A stretch of 64,000 nucleotides of DNA from Elysia chlorotica (Eukaryota; Mollusca; Gastropoda; Plakobranchidae), in the NCBI GenBank assembly GCA_003991915.1, contig RQTK01000218.1, positions 8,654 to 72,653 on the forward strand. Direction: 5' to 3'. Positions 24,801 to 32,770 of this stretch are shown here, in pieces (the stretch's first letter is position 1; the number at the start of each line of letters is the position of its first letter). A program made the translations under genes and the position numbers. Below the pieces are notes generated by a model. The model saw only the letters and a program-made list of their open reading frames with translations. It did not search any database and was not told the DNA's origin.

Positions 24801-27303
24801 TCAAACATTTTATACAAAACTTTTCTTAATGTTAAAAAATAATAAATTTTCTACATGGGTTTAATTTATCTTAGCTGTTTCACACCAGTCGAAATTTAAT
24901 TTTAGAAATATTTTTGTATTCTGTTTGTTTGTTTCTATGAATGGACTATATATATTGGGCAATCAAGTTTTCCTTTTTTCCTTTCAGCGGCTGTAAGAGC
25001 AATAGATGATGCTGGTTGTGACATGATTACAAAGAAAAGGGTACGCGAAGTTAATGAAATTCCTGGAGCCTTGTGGCATATCTATGATGCACATGATGCG
25101 GATAAAATAAGAGATTTTCTCAACAAGGTATGTATTGTCTTTTTCCTAACTTCTCTTGTATTATTTGAGTTCAAGGGTATATTTCTTAGATTGGACTTGA
25201 TTGAAACATCCAAACCTCTTGCCATGTTTCATACATATATGTTTTCACTTTAATGTATTGATTTTAAATAGACACTCACAAGGGAGAATATAATTAAAAG
25301 TATCATATTCTTTAATTTTCCAAGTGAAAAACTCGTTTAGTCAACTGTCAATAGCAGTTAAAAATAACGGGTACAAGTGAAGAACCAGACTAATGGAACA
25401 AAACAAGTGAAGAAAAAGTTAAGTCACTAAAAGTTTTTCATTCTCAATGCCCCTGATTAGGAGCAGCCTATGACATTGCAGAATCAGGTCACGTGATTTC
25501 TTTGTTTACCACGAAGATGGCGGATGAGATAAGAAATCCTGAAGTAACTGATAAACCAAAGAAAAGGAAGATTAACGGTAGAAGGAGAGAAAAGGCAAAG
25601 ATTAGAAGACTTTCCTCACATGAAAGTAGACCAGCGTGAGGATGTGTACGATTGAAATGTTTTGAAAACATAAATGCAAACGAAAGACAAGCATCCCCAA
25701 CCTACTTCAACAACCTGCCAACCAAAGACTCGCAAGACCGCTTTTTGTCGTCTATGATAACTTTAGAGACAATTAAAGCTCAGAGAAGCGAAATGATGAA
25801 AATTTTACTGCCTATTTTGATATACGCTAATGACTTTGTAAAGTAAATTAAAGTGTCGCCATATTCACATGTTTTCAAGCTGCTTTATTTTGTATTCCAT
25901 TACCATTATTTGAATGTGCCTTGTTGTATATGTCCCATGATTAGGTTGCCAAAGAACGAGGTCAGAAGATTGAGAATGACCATGACGCCATCCACGATCA
26001 GAGCTGGTACTTGGACAAGGAGCTTTGTGATCGCCTCTACAAAGAGTATGGTGTGGAGGGCTACACCATTGTCCAGTGCCACGGTGATGCTATCTTCATT
26101 CCTGCTGGTGCCCCCCATCAGGTGACTACACGTTTGGTTTTCTTGGGGATGGTTGGTGGGTTTCTTTGAAACACATTTTGCAAACCGTGAAAAAAATGTA
26201 GGAGGAAACAATAATGCAAAGAGTTTTGGAAGCTGAAATAAACCTTAAAGTTTGCGTCTCAATCAACCAGTTTTCAGTTTATCCTCAGAATTAAAAATTT
26301 CTGTCCATACTTTAACGTAGACTAGGAATGCATATTGTTTTAAAAACGTCCTAGCATACAGGCACCAGTATTTATACCATTAATTATAAGATGCATTTAT
26401 ACAGAGGATTTCCTATGATATAGCTGAAAGCACTTTTCATTTTAAATTTGTTAAGTAACGTTGATAAGCATTTATAAAATCACTTGTAAATAAAATTACA
26501 ATGTAATGCTAAAATCTTAGTTAAACGACGACTAATGTGTCTGTGCCTTTGCTCCATTCAGGTGAGAAACCTTCACAGCTGTATCAAGGTTGCTGAAGAC
26601 TTTGTGTCCCCTGAGCACCTGAACCATTGCTTCCGCCTGACCCAAGAATTTAGGCAGCTTTCCGAGACACATTCAAACCATGAGGATAAACTGCAGGTAA
26701 GGGGCAGACATCTCCTTTCACTCATAAATTTTGTCATTCTGTGAGATATGCATAGTTTTTAACTAGCTGTCATTTTTTGAAATTTTGTTTTCTTTTGTTT
26801 GTTTGTTTTTTTGCGACAGCAAACAGATGAAACACTTTACTTTTTTAAAAGTTGAAATAGGAAGTTACTTCTTGTTCGACAGATTTTTTCCCATATGTCT
26901 TGGTCCACATATTTTCAAACGCAGATTTGTTATGATATGAACTCTGCTTTCAAGCTGTTAAAAATCTGGGGGTAAAGTTTATATAAAAAAAATTTTTTTG
27001 AAATTATTTTTCAATCTTTTCAAAATGTTTTGAACCAACGCTTCAAATTCTGGTTCAATATGGACAGATATTTGAATTGATGTAAGCTAGGTTTTTGAAT
27101 CTAAAACAGTACAGTTGATTTTTAATATTTTACATAATTTAAGACTTTCTGCATCATCTTTCATTTGGGGTGACTTATGAATATTTAACAAGCACATTAA
27201 GATTTCTGCATCTATTATATCTTTGTAGGTGAAGAACATCATATACCACGCTGTGAAAGACGCAATAGCAGTTCTCACCGAGCATGACCCAGAAGACGAC
27301 TGA
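2428..27303 (+). CDS. KDM3: KDM3/JMJD1C-type lysine demethylase (5' partial)
   Basis: Fe(II)/2-oxoglutarate dioxygenase of the KDM3 family, which removes mono- and dimethyl marks from histone H3 lysine 9 in the nucleus. Nineteen exons: 2428-4417, 7384-7585, 9941-10081, 11088-13040, 16043-16252, 16654-17005, 18194-18386, 18752-18852, 19255-19371, 20244-20393, 21059-21154, 21937-22058, 22530-22844, 23257-23734, 24320-24667, 24988-25127, 25945-26121, 26562-26696, 27229-27303. All junctions are GT-AG, and phases agree throughout, giving 2430 codons plus TGA. Regions in order (residues counted from 2430): disordered Ser/Pro/Gln-rich 1-600, charged Glu/Arg helix about 600-715, disordered 780-1615, Cys-rich zinc region about 1640-1800, LRELL motif near 1972, JmjC about 2130-2400 with HLD and distal His intact. 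Length resembles JMJD1C rather than the shorter KDM3A/B. The N-terminus lies upstream of the window. Family assignment is near certain; which vertebrate paralogue it matches is not decided. Confidence 0.95.
4474..4547. repeat. (CT)n followed by a poly-C tract
   Basis: About 26 CT units to 4526, then a run of C to 4547. It begins 56 bases after the exon donor at 4418. The frames across it that read as Leu-Ser or Pro runs are artefacts of the repeat. Confidence 0.97.
6279..6327. repeat. (CT)n microsatellite
   Basis: CT dinucleotide run, slightly interrupted by C-rich units at its end. It is intronic to KDM3. Confidence 0.95.
7384..7585 (+). CDS. KDM3: KDM3 exon 2: Glu/Arg helix
   Basis: Acceptor 'tttgctctacag' ends at 7383 and the donor is CAG/GTAAAC after 7585. 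It enters in phase 2 and leaves in phase 0. It codes 67 residues that continue the charged helix (repeats such as [18 protein letters not shown]) and end with '[11 protein letters not shown]'. With exon 1 this makes a predicted helix or coiled coil of about 100 residues. Confidence 0.93.
7586..9940. other. KDM3 intron
   Basis: Intron of 2355 bases. The only recognised element is the full SINE copy at 9361-9600. The 8340-8620 stretch is GC-richer than its surroundings, but no gene or repeat was recognised in it. Confidence 0.85.
9361..9600 (-). mobile_element. SINE copy, full length, type A head
   Basis: The minus strand reads from a tRNA-like head (A-box area about 9577-9598, B box 'ggttcgagccc' complement about 9553-9563) through the shared body to the 'ggacgctacaccaactcaac' tail. 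The head is nearly identical to that at 43125, including 'acatcggcttccg' and 'gcaaaaggtcc'. Confidence 0.85.
9941..10081 (+). CDS. KDM3: KDM3 exon 3
   Basis: Acceptor 'caactgacag' ends at 9940 and the donor is AAG/GTATGT after 10081. Phase 0 at both ends, 47 residues. It is His/Tyr/Pro-rich, then basic ([11 protein letters not shown]). No known domain. Confidence 0.92.
10082..11087. other. KDM3 intron
   Basis: AT-rich intron of 1006 bases. Nothing recognisable was seen beyond short chance reading frames. Confidence 0.85.
11088..13040 (+). CDS. KDM3: KDM3 exon 4: long low-complexity region
   Basis: Acceptor 'ctcttctgctcag' ends at 11087; donor CAG/GTTTGT follows 13040. Phase 0 at both ends, 651 residues, rich in Ser, Pro, His and Gln and probably disordered. 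One conserved-looking island, [13 protein letters not shown] (about 12764-12802), resembles a short block I associate with JMJD1C/KDM3 proteins from memory. If the donor were skipped the frame would stop at 13055 after six more residues (FLAG-like readthrough is not implied). The next exon continues the frame, so the splice is preferred. Confidence 0.93.
13550..13756 (+). repeat. Unidentified dispersed repeat, copy 1
   Basis: Clearly similar to 20752-20956 in the same orientation. Shared blocks are 'tccgtat...ggttgaaaaaatat', 'tatttgac', 'agctaaaaat', 'gggcccattc' and 'tctaatcaacttgt' at the same spacing. No coding potential, and no tRNA-like boxes were noticed. Confidence 0.8.
14095..14625 (-). 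mobile_element. RTE-like LINE, 5'-truncated 3' end
   Basis: The minus strand carries an open frame of about 160 codons (14583 to 14101) matching the region after the reverse transcriptase of RTE-type non-LTR elements. It shows 'YGCEAW', 'LRRMLRISW' and '[18 protein letters not shown]', then an Arg/Gly/Lys stretch. The 3' end has a 'gatgatgatg' tail near 14096-14105, typical of RTE-like elements. The upstream RT and endonuclease parts are missing, so it cannot move on its own. Confidence 0.88.
15802..15857. repeat. (CT)n microsatellite
   Basis: About 28 CT units, followed by pyrimidine-rich sequence to about 15935. It lies 185 bases before the KDM3 acceptor at 16042. Confidence 0.96.
16043..16252 (+). 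CDS. KDM3: KDM3 exon 5: basic Ser/Lys region
   Basis: Acceptor 'tacatttctcag' ends at 16042; donor AAG/GTACTA follows 16252. Phase 0 at both ends, 70 residues. It is Lys/Arg/Ser/Gly-rich with a Pro-rich middle, including stretches such as KKRVKSRK that could act in nuclear import (inference). Confidence 0.9.
16654..17005 (+). CDS. KDM3: KDM3 exon 6: Ser-rich and basic linker
   Basis: Acceptor 'ttctttttctaag' ends at 16653; donor AAAA/GTGAGC follows 17005. It enters in phase 0 and leaves in phase 1. It codes 117 residues: Ser/Pro-rich, then a Lys/Asp-rich end ([15 protein letters not shown]). The frame extends past the donor to a stop at 17091, but phase and homology favour splicing to 18194. 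Confidence 0.9.
17006..18193. other. KDM3 intron
   Basis: Intron of 1188 bases with a degraded SINE piece at 17075-17225 and a purine-rich block near 17440-17590. The block has splice-like ends (17405-17487) but the wrong length for the frame. Confidence 0.85.
17075..17225 (-). mobile_element. SINE copy, degraded
   Basis: Weak match to the head side of the 9361 copy on the same strand. The shared order is 'cactatactg', 'agtaggga/gtaggga...aca', 'tccgatgttttaaccc'. The tail is missing. Confidence 0.55.
18194..18386 (+). CDS. KDM3: KDM3 exon 7: start of Cys-rich region
   Basis: Acceptor 'ccaccttccag' ends at 18193; donor AGAAG/GTAAAA follows 18386. Phase 1 to 2. It codes a CxxC pair (KCRECKM) and '[13 protein letters not shown]', matching the segment before the zinc finger in KDM3 proteins. 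Confidence 0.93.
18752..18852 (+). CDS. KDM3: KDM3 exon 8
   Basis: Acceptor '...tatcccaaag' ends at 18751 and the donor is CCAG/GTTAGT. Phase 2 to 1. It encodes '[19 protein letters not shown]' and '[11 protein letters not shown]', which fit the KDM3 block between the two Cys-rich clusters. Confidence 0.92.
19255..19371 (+). CDS. KDM3: KDM3 exon 9
   Basis: Acceptor 'tcccccctatcag'-type tract ends at 19254 and the donor is GATG/GTAAGT. Phase 1 to 1. It encodes 39 residues of a helical linker ('[17 protein letters not shown]') just before the zinc finger. Confidence 0.9.
20244..20393 (+). CDS. KDM3: KDM3 exon 10: zinc finger
   Basis: Acceptor 'ttattttacag' ends at 20243 and the donor is AAAA/GTAAGT. 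Phase 1 to 1. It encodes the C6-type zinc finger of KDM3: CDVC, then HWVCQKCGF, then VVCLDCYK, three CxxC pairs, all intact. In the family this finger is needed with the JmjC domain for demethylase activity. Confidence 0.96.
20752..20956 (+). repeat. Unidentified dispersed repeat, copy 2
   Basis: Partner of 13550-13756, same orientation, roughly 70 percent similar by eye over about 200 bases. It lies inside a KDM3 intron. The family is unknown. Confidence 0.8.
21059..21154 (+). CDS. KDM3: KDM3 exon 11
   Basis: Acceptor 'cgtgtttcag' ends at 21058 and the donor is GACG/GTAAGT. Phase 1 to 1. It encodes '[20 protein letters not shown]' and 'IIPSD', matching the KDM3 segment after the zinc finger. 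Confidence 0.92.
21385..21560 (+). mobile_element. SINE copy, 5'-truncated
   Basis: Body and tail of the SINE family: 'ggtgtcagtataatgtgacc', 'gagacaggagtcatggtatc', 'cgtgtgtggcagcacat', 'gggcccgtccacaatatagc', 'gatgttggacgttaaaacc', then 'ctcaactcaactcaactc'. No tRNA-like head was found upstream. Confidence 0.85.
21937..22058 (+). CDS. KDM3: KDM3 exon 12
   Basis: Acceptor 'ttccttttcag' ends at 21936 and the donor is GGCT/GTGAGT. Phase 1 to 0. It encodes '[19 protein letters not shown]' followed by a CPCG pair. The Cys pair may extend the metal-binding region (inference). Confidence 0.9.
22530..22844 (+). CDS. KDM3: KDM3 exon 13: LxxLL motif
   Basis: Acceptor 'tctctctacag' ends at 22529 and the donor is AAAG/GTAAAG. 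Phase 0 at both ends, 105 residues. It is basic and Ser-rich, ending in '[13 protein letters not shown]'. LRELL fits the LxxLL nuclear-receptor-binding motif found at this place in KDM3 proteins. Confidence 0.94.
22845..24319. other. KDM3 introns flanking exon 14
   Basis: The introns 22845-23256 and 23735-24319 are AT-rich with no recognised element. Confidence 0.85.
23257..23734 (+). CDS. KDM3: KDM3 exon 14: JmjC lead-in
   Basis: Acceptor 'tcttttccttag' ends at 23256 and the donor is AAAC/GTAAGG. Phase 0 to 1. It encodes the JmjN-proximal block of KDM3: '[16 protein letters not shown]', '[15 protein letters not shown]', '[12 protein letters not shown]' and '[11 protein letters not shown]', all close to the family. 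Confidence 0.96.
24320..24667 (+). CDS. KDM3: KDM3 exon 15: JmjC with HxD
   Basis: Acceptor 'cttgatattcag' ends at 24319 and the donor is GACG/GTTAGT. Phase 1 to 1. It encodes '[20 protein letters not shown]', '[20 protein letters not shown]' and '[19 protein letters not shown]'. The Fe(II) ligands His (24580-24582) and Asp (24586-24588) are intact. Confidence 0.97.
24988..25127 (+). CDS. KDM3: KDM3 exon 16: JmjC middle
   Basis: Acceptor 'ttcctttcag' ends at 24987 and the donor is AAG/GTATGT. Phase 1 to 0. It encodes '[20 protein letters not shown]', matching the KDM3 JmjC insert. Confidence 0.95.
25128..25944. other. KDM3 intron with an embedded reading frame
   Basis: Intron of 817 bases; 25517-25846 holds an open frame broken by a single TGA (see that entry). 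The rest is AT-rich. Confidence 0.85.
25517..25846 (+). pseudogene. Intronic reading frame with one in-frame TGA
   Basis: From ATG at 25517 one frame runs 110 codons to TAA at 25844-25846, broken only by TGA at 25637-25639. The first part is very basic ([19 protein letters not shown]). After the stop it reads '[17 protein letters not shown]' and then '[19 protein letters not shown]'. A basic start, a Cys-containing RLKCFE-like block and a helical segment resemble the N-termini of transposon-derived proteins common in invertebrates; this is a recollection of pattern, not a match I can prove. A 'cacgtg' E-box (25490-25495) and 'aagatggcgg' around the ATG look like a gene start. It may be a decayed insertion or an unannotated start of a nested gene. 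No splice pattern was found. Confidence 0.45.
25945..26121 (+). CDS. KDM3: KDM3 exon 17: JmjC distal His
   Basis: Acceptor 'cccatgattag' ends at 25944 and the donor is CAG/GTGACT. Phase 0 at both ends. It encodes '[11 protein letters not shown]'-like sequence (here [15 protein letters not shown]), then '[13 protein letters not shown]'. The third Fe ligand His is at 26116-26118 and is intact. Confidence 0.96.
26122..27228. other. Last two KDM3 introns
   Basis: The introns 26122-26561 and 26697-27228 are AT-rich; nothing was recognised in them. Confidence 0.85.
26562..26696 (+). CDS. KDM3: KDM3 exon 18
   Basis: Acceptor 'ctccattcag' ends at 26561 and the donor is CAG/GTAAGG. Phase 0 at both ends. 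It encodes '[20 protein letters not shown]' and '[20 protein letters not shown]', near-identical in pattern to KDM3 JmjC C-termini. Confidence 0.96.
27229..27303 (+). CDS. KDM3: KDM3 exon 19: C-terminus and stop
   Basis: Acceptor 'atctttgtag' ends at 27228. It encodes '[20 protein letters not shown]' and a short acidic end, with TGA at 27301-27303. The normal family C-terminus is present. Confidence 0.96.
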   Translation: MKNIIYHAVKDAIAVLTEHDPEDD

Positions 27304-27491
27304 TTACCTGGTGAAAGGACAAGGCAAGACCTGCATGTGGAGTCCCGACCAGAACCAGATTCTACACAGAGGCCTCTGATCCATCTGGCTGAATATCCAC
27401 ATTTATAGGTCCTCCCCCCCTTGAAAAATCTGGAATATGAAAATCTTTTTTTTTCTTTTTTCTTTTTTTTTTTAAATTTTAAAATACACAG

Positions 27492-27497
27492 AATAAA
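27492..27497 (+). terminator. Proximal poly(A) signal candidate for KDM3
   Basis: AATAAA 189 bases after the KDM3 stop codon, preceded by a T-rich stretch. Confidence 0.4.
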
Positions 27498-29533
27498 AGT
27501 CTATGTCTCTACTTGACCTTTTTAAGAATTTTGAGTGTCAAATTTTTGTCATCACTCAAATTTAAAGCACACACCGAGGGTTTTAATTTACAAATTGCAA
27601 GACCAGAACAGGAAAGACATGAAGTGGTGTTTGAAGAGAAAAATCTATTGCACCAAAAATAATCATTCCATATGTGCCACATAACTGATTTTGCAATTTC
27701 TTTTTGTAAAACTGAATACCTGTAGTTGGATGGATGTCTGGCAAATGGAGGGGGGAAAGGGGGGGGGGGGGTGATATTTGAGCTAGCGTTTTAAATTTTA
27801 GCAGTACCCAGCCTGGTTTGAGCTTGGGGTTGCCTAATATTTTTAAATCATCGGGCAATTTTGATTGCGTTCAAAGCAGTTCAAATCTTGTCATGTGTGG
27901 TGTTTATCATAATCTTTGTCATAGGCAAAACTTCATTCAATTATAAAATTATCAGAGATAAAAACATTTAGTTTCAATATTTGGAGATGGTTGTGAGAAA
28001 GATTTTGGATTATTTGCATTGTAGAGTAACAGTTTTGAGTATTGTCACTTCTTCTAGTTAAATGAAATGTTCACTTATTCATAGGAAACATTTATTGACC
28101 AAGTGATTTTAATCTAGGTTTTTAAAAACTTGTGCAACATGTTGATTATGTTTATTTCAAAATGTTTATTTTATAAAATAGCATGTAATTGCTATAGAAG
28201 TGATATTTTTTGTAATTTGTTTCTATAGTAGTTCATTACATTTTTATGTTTTATTATCTTATGTTTGATTTCACACTTGTTTTATTTGTACAGTTTGTCT
28301 ATTATATATAGTTTTGTTGTTGTTTTGTTTGTGGTCAACTTCAGATGTTTTTGAATTGCTACGTGTACAAATATTCTAACCTTTGAAAAAGACTGCATCG
28401 GATGAAAACACAAAAAAACATATATATATATATATAAGAAGAAGCATCTGTAGGTATGTAAAGCTCTCACATTAAAAGATTAAATTTCATTTTTTGTGAT
28501 TGCTGTTGTAAATAGAAATGTATCCACATAAAATGTCAAATGTTTGATGAGCACAATACCCTGTATACAACCAAGTGCTATATATTTCATAACCTCTGTG
28601 GTCGGCCAGGGGATGAAATTGAAGCATTTGTTAGTATACACTCCCATGTATGCATATATAGCCATGTGGGATATGAAAACTCACTGTAAGAGAGAAGCCT
28701 TATGTAGCTAGTATCATTCAGCCTCTACAGTACATGTAAATCTGACATGCTTATAAATTTTTGATGATTAAAAGCCACCAGGGACAAAAGATAATACACT
28801 CTCAAGTTGTTTCTGTAATTATGTCCTAGTGTTCAAATGCGTATATATTTTGAAGAATGGAGGCAAATGGATAAACCTGACTTGGCTGGCTATGTTGATC
28901 TTGTGAGGCCCAATAGCTCAATCGTGATAGTTAATGTATATAAATCAGAGAGATGCATTGCCACAGTATAAAAATTATATATATATATATATGTGTGTAT
29001 ATATATTTGATCAAAGACTTATTTTGAATGTACCATATCACATGTGTCCACTATACCATGGGGGCAATTAATTTTTTTTCTGTTCAAATATTTTAAGTGA
29101 CCTTTTTAATGTAAAAGATTGCTTTAGCCAAAGTAAGCAAGGCCTGTAGTTTCCTCCCGTGCTACACGATTTGACTGTCTGTTACAATTACATAGATAGG
29201 ATGATGCAAACTGCACAATGAATGCATTAACAGTTCTATGAAACAATGCAATAAGAATGTCCTGTGTGGCAATGGCTCATTCCAAATAGATGCAGTGTGC
29301 AGCAGAGGACAAGAATGCTGCTGATTAATCAATTGTAAAATTATGAAGCAAAAAAAAAAGGTTTGCTATTTTATATACATAATACTTTGATTGTTTGAAC
29401 AATCACATAGTGGCTGATGTTTAAAGAAAATGTGCTTCTTTGATTCACCATGATCAATAATTCAACCGTGTTTACGCATAACAGCTAGAGATTTTAGCTT
29501 TTGTCATATTTACCATACTTACACATTGATCCT

Positions 29534-29539
29534 AATAAA
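29534..29539 (+). terminator. Distal poly(A) signal candidate for KDM3
   Basis: AATAAA followed within 30 bases by T-rich and then 'ttggttgttttatt' GU-rich sequence, a good downstream element. It would give a 3' UTR of about 2.25 kb. Confidence 0.4.
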
Positions 29540-31004
29540 GTTTCTTTAAACATGACTTCTTGGTTGTTTTATTATATATACTGTATGAACAGTGCTTTAA
29601 TCAATAATAAAAGCAGTAGAATGTTAAATCTTGCATCTCTTTCAATGTGCTTGCACCATGAGTTCCAAGTGAACAGAGGTTTGCGCAAGGTTACTAACCT
29701 ACACTTCTAAGCATTCCATTATCCCCAAAATATGGACATTGCAAATTGATTGGAATAGAAATTGGAAATGATACGAGTGCATGTCATTCTTAGAAAAGCA
29801 GATGATTAAATTATACTGAACATATATTTTGTTTTTTTTCTGAGACTTTCTTGTAAGACAAATCAATGCCCAAAGAAACACCTTTTAAAGTGTCTATGAA
29901 CAGCACATCTCATCTATGTCTTGAAGTATCTGTACCCATGGAATATTAGCAGAGTGTAAAATAGTGAGAGGATTGCCAGTATGTGGGTCGAGATCATTAC
30001 GGGGATAGCTCCCTTCTTTAAACTTTAGTAAAACTGAAGATTAGACAACCACCTCCATTTAATTTATAGATTCAATGAGTTAAATAAGGAAATAGAGTGA
30101 GCATAATTATGTCACGCTAGCTCCCTGAATCAATGGCACTGTGACTGAGATTCTTTTGTGAAACCAGTCTCAATAAATCTTTAGTCTCTGGTTTTAGTGC
30201 ACAAATGGACCCAACCCAAGCTACAAAAGTGTCTGCAAGCTATATTATACATGTACCGTACACCATACATGTATATATATTTTTTTGTAAAGAAAAGATA
30301 CATTTTCAGATTATTGAAAGCAATTTGACTAGTTGTATCTAAACATTGTAAAAACAAAAAGAAACTGAAACTATTTCAAAAACTAGTTCTTAACAAAGAA
30401 ATAATCTGAAAAAAAGCAACAACAAAGGACTCGAAAAAATGAAGACTGGATCTAATGCGAGAAGAGCTTAAGTTAAGATTGCTCATCGCCTCAGATCAAA
30501 TTACTTGTGGGTTCTTCATGTTTGTTTACATTTTAGACAAGAACTATATTGTACATCTGTACTGGTAAATGATGTGAAATGCGGAAAGTGATAGGGCTGA
30601 ATGGTATTCTATGTCCTGGAAAAACTTCAATCCCTACCTTTCAACCACAGAAAATTAATAAAGTATGTGTTTTCCCTATTTTGTGTTTTGATGGCTAGAC
30701 GAAGTCTTAGCGAAATGCTTAGGGGAAATGACATTGCAAACATTCAGTCCTCATCAACAAAATCGTTGATGGTCTTCAATGGTCTCAGATTAAAACTCAC
30801 CACACTAGTACAAACAATGCACAACAATCAGACTAAACTAAGTAAAAGTACAGTTGAAAAAAAATAAGATCTGGTATCTAATTCTAAGTACATGTTACTA
30901 TTTCTTACATTATCTTCCCTCACGAAACAGAGAAAAGGACTGGTTTAGTTCTTAAATAACTTGGGTATTCGATTTCTCTTTACCATTTCTAATGTTCTCC
31001 AGGA

Positions 31005-31200
31005 GAATATCACGACGATGTGTCCCAAGACTTTCGTCTGATAGTTTGTACATGTTGCCACCCAGATTTAAAGTGGACATACCATGAATATCTATATTTG
31101 CCTCAAACATCGACCCAAAGAGTAGCGAACCAGCTGGCCTGATTTGGGGAGACCGCGGTTTGTAATTGCGCGCTCTACCACTGAGCCCCGTAGTTCAATG
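31005..31200 (-). mobile_element. SINE copy, divergent, type B head
   Basis: The body blocks 'gtcccaagact..cgtctgat' and 'catcgacccaa' are recognisable. The minus strand begins with a tRNA-like head containing 'ggctcagtggtagagcgcgc' (an A-box form) and 'ccgcggtctcccc'. It is more decayed than the other copies. Confidence 0.65.
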
Positions 31201-31639
31201 AGATACTTGTTTTCTCTTTGAATTTCTTTCATTGGCTTTTTATACCATTGACTCGTTCAACTCTGATGGTCTGGCATTAGTTGGAGTGTTTGTGGAGGAT
31301 TACTAGACAGTCATATCAACGTTAACTCCAGCATAAAATCATATAGACTGCATTGTGAATTACGCACGACCATAACATTATTATTTCAAAATCATATCAA
31401 GTTTTAAGAATACAGAATACAGAAATCTTTATTCATACTTCAAAGGGAAATTACAGCTCACCCTCTTAATACAACAGACGAAATTTAAACAATTCACAAC
31501 GATAAAAAATATATAAAAAAAGTAGAATTTTCACATAGGCCTACATATATACATACTATATCAATCATAAATGTTATAGTCGTGTTATCAAACTTGTACT
31601 GGGAACAATTGACTAAAGTAAAGTGAGACAACACGCTAA

Positions 31640-32115
31640 CAGGTCCAGTTAGAATAAAAAGAGGAGTTCGGCACGACTGTATTATCCCCTTCTCTATTCA
31701 ACATATACACAGATTTTATTAGAGAAATAGAAGATGCTCCTGGACTAAAGGTTTGGGGATGTGCAAATTAACAACCTCCGATATGCCGATGATACAGTGA
31801 TCCTGGCAGAAACTGAGAAAGTGAAAATGATCTTGCCAAAACTAGTAACAATAGTAAAAGAGGAAAGTGAAAAATATGGCCTCCTAATAAATATTAAAAA
31901 AAAAACAAAAACCTCTTGCGATTAAAAAGAAAGAAAAAAAAAAGCCTGTTATAAATGTAATTATTGACGGGGAAAGAGTGGAACAAGTTCAAAGTTTTGT
32001 ATATTTGGACCAACTAATAATAGAATATGAAAAAAAAGAGAGACAAATAAAGAAAAGGATAGGAATGGCAAAAACAAACTTTTCAAAACTAAAGCAGATC
32101 CTTACTAGTTCAAAT
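31640..32115 (+). mobile_element. RTE-like LINE fragment, reverse transcriptase
   Basis: Translation with frameshifts gives the RT block 'IKRGVRHDC', then the catalytic YADD at 31782-31793 followed by 'TVILAETEK'. Later it reads 'VIIDGERVEQVQSFVYL' and 'RIGMAKTNFSKLKQILTSS'. Frameshifts and an A-rich stretch near 31900-31945 show it is dead. Both ends are truncated. Confidence 0.85.
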
Positions 32116-32139
32116 GTATTTTATACCAGAATGGAAATC

Positions 32140-32437
32140 CGTTGAGTTGGGTGATTGAGTTGGGTGTTTACGTCCAAGGCCAGCATGATATATGCTTTAT
32201 TATCAACGGGCCCCAAGACTGACGTCTGACAATTGTATGTGCTGCCACACACGAGACAGAGCGGGGAAACCTGGATTCTTGTCTCAGCCAGTCACACTAT
32301 ACTCACATCGACCCAACGTATAGGGAACAAAATAAAACAAATGAATGTATTTGACCAATCGTGGGTTTCGAACCGCGGATCTCCCAATCGTGAGATCAAA
32401 GCTCTGTCATATGAGCCAGTTCGCCCCTCTTAGGGCG
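32140..32437 (-). mobile_element. SINE copy, full length, type B head
   Basis: The plus strand reads tail 'gttgggtgtttacgtcc', body 'gggccccaagactgacgtct', 'gtgctgccacacacgagaca', 'ctcagccagtcacactatac', and then the reverse complement of the B box 'gggtttcgaaccgcgg' and an A box within 'gctctgtcatatgagcca'. The head differs from that of the 9361 and 43125 copies although the body is the same. Confidence 0.85.
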
Positions 32438-32689
32438 ACTTGTATACGTCGATCGCCATGTTGCAATATAAGTTATAGCAGCTCCTCTAATAGTACTCTA
32501 CAATATACGGTATCGCTTGTTGGCATTATCGTCGAACGTGCAGCCATAGGCGAGGGATTTGATGTGAACGTCAATTTATATACTTATTACTATCAAATCG
32601 ACACTTATTCCTGGGACTAAATTTGTTGCATAGTTGTATATCTATCTGACATAAACAAAAACGTTTGGTCGTCAGCACCGTGAAGAGAG

Positions 32690-32770
32690 GTTTACGCCTG
32701 GGAGCACCGATAGCTCGTTCGGCTAGTGCGGTGGGAGGCAGGGTTCCCGTCTCTAACGAGGATTTTTCGG
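32690..32770 (+). repeat. tRNA-like segment, possible SINE head
   Basis: Contains 'tagctcgttcggctagtgc', close to a pol III A box, and 'agggttcccgtctc', a poor B box about 35 bases later. It does not fold into a convincing cloverleaf by eye, and it lacks the SINE body seen elsewhere. Confidence 0.3.

Larger units (their letters stand above)
27304..29560 (+). other. Probable KDM3 3' UTR
   Basis: Very AT-rich and without repeats of the SINE or LINE families. Poly(A) signals occur at 27492-27497 and 29534-29539. An AT dinucleotide patch lies at about 28975-29005. The true transcript end is not known; the extent given is an inference from the distal signal. Confidence 0.5.

Noticed and set aside
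25637..25639. TGA read as selenocysteine
   Set aside because: No SECIS-like hairpin was identified and the frame has no known selenoprotein likeness. A simple lesion is more likely.
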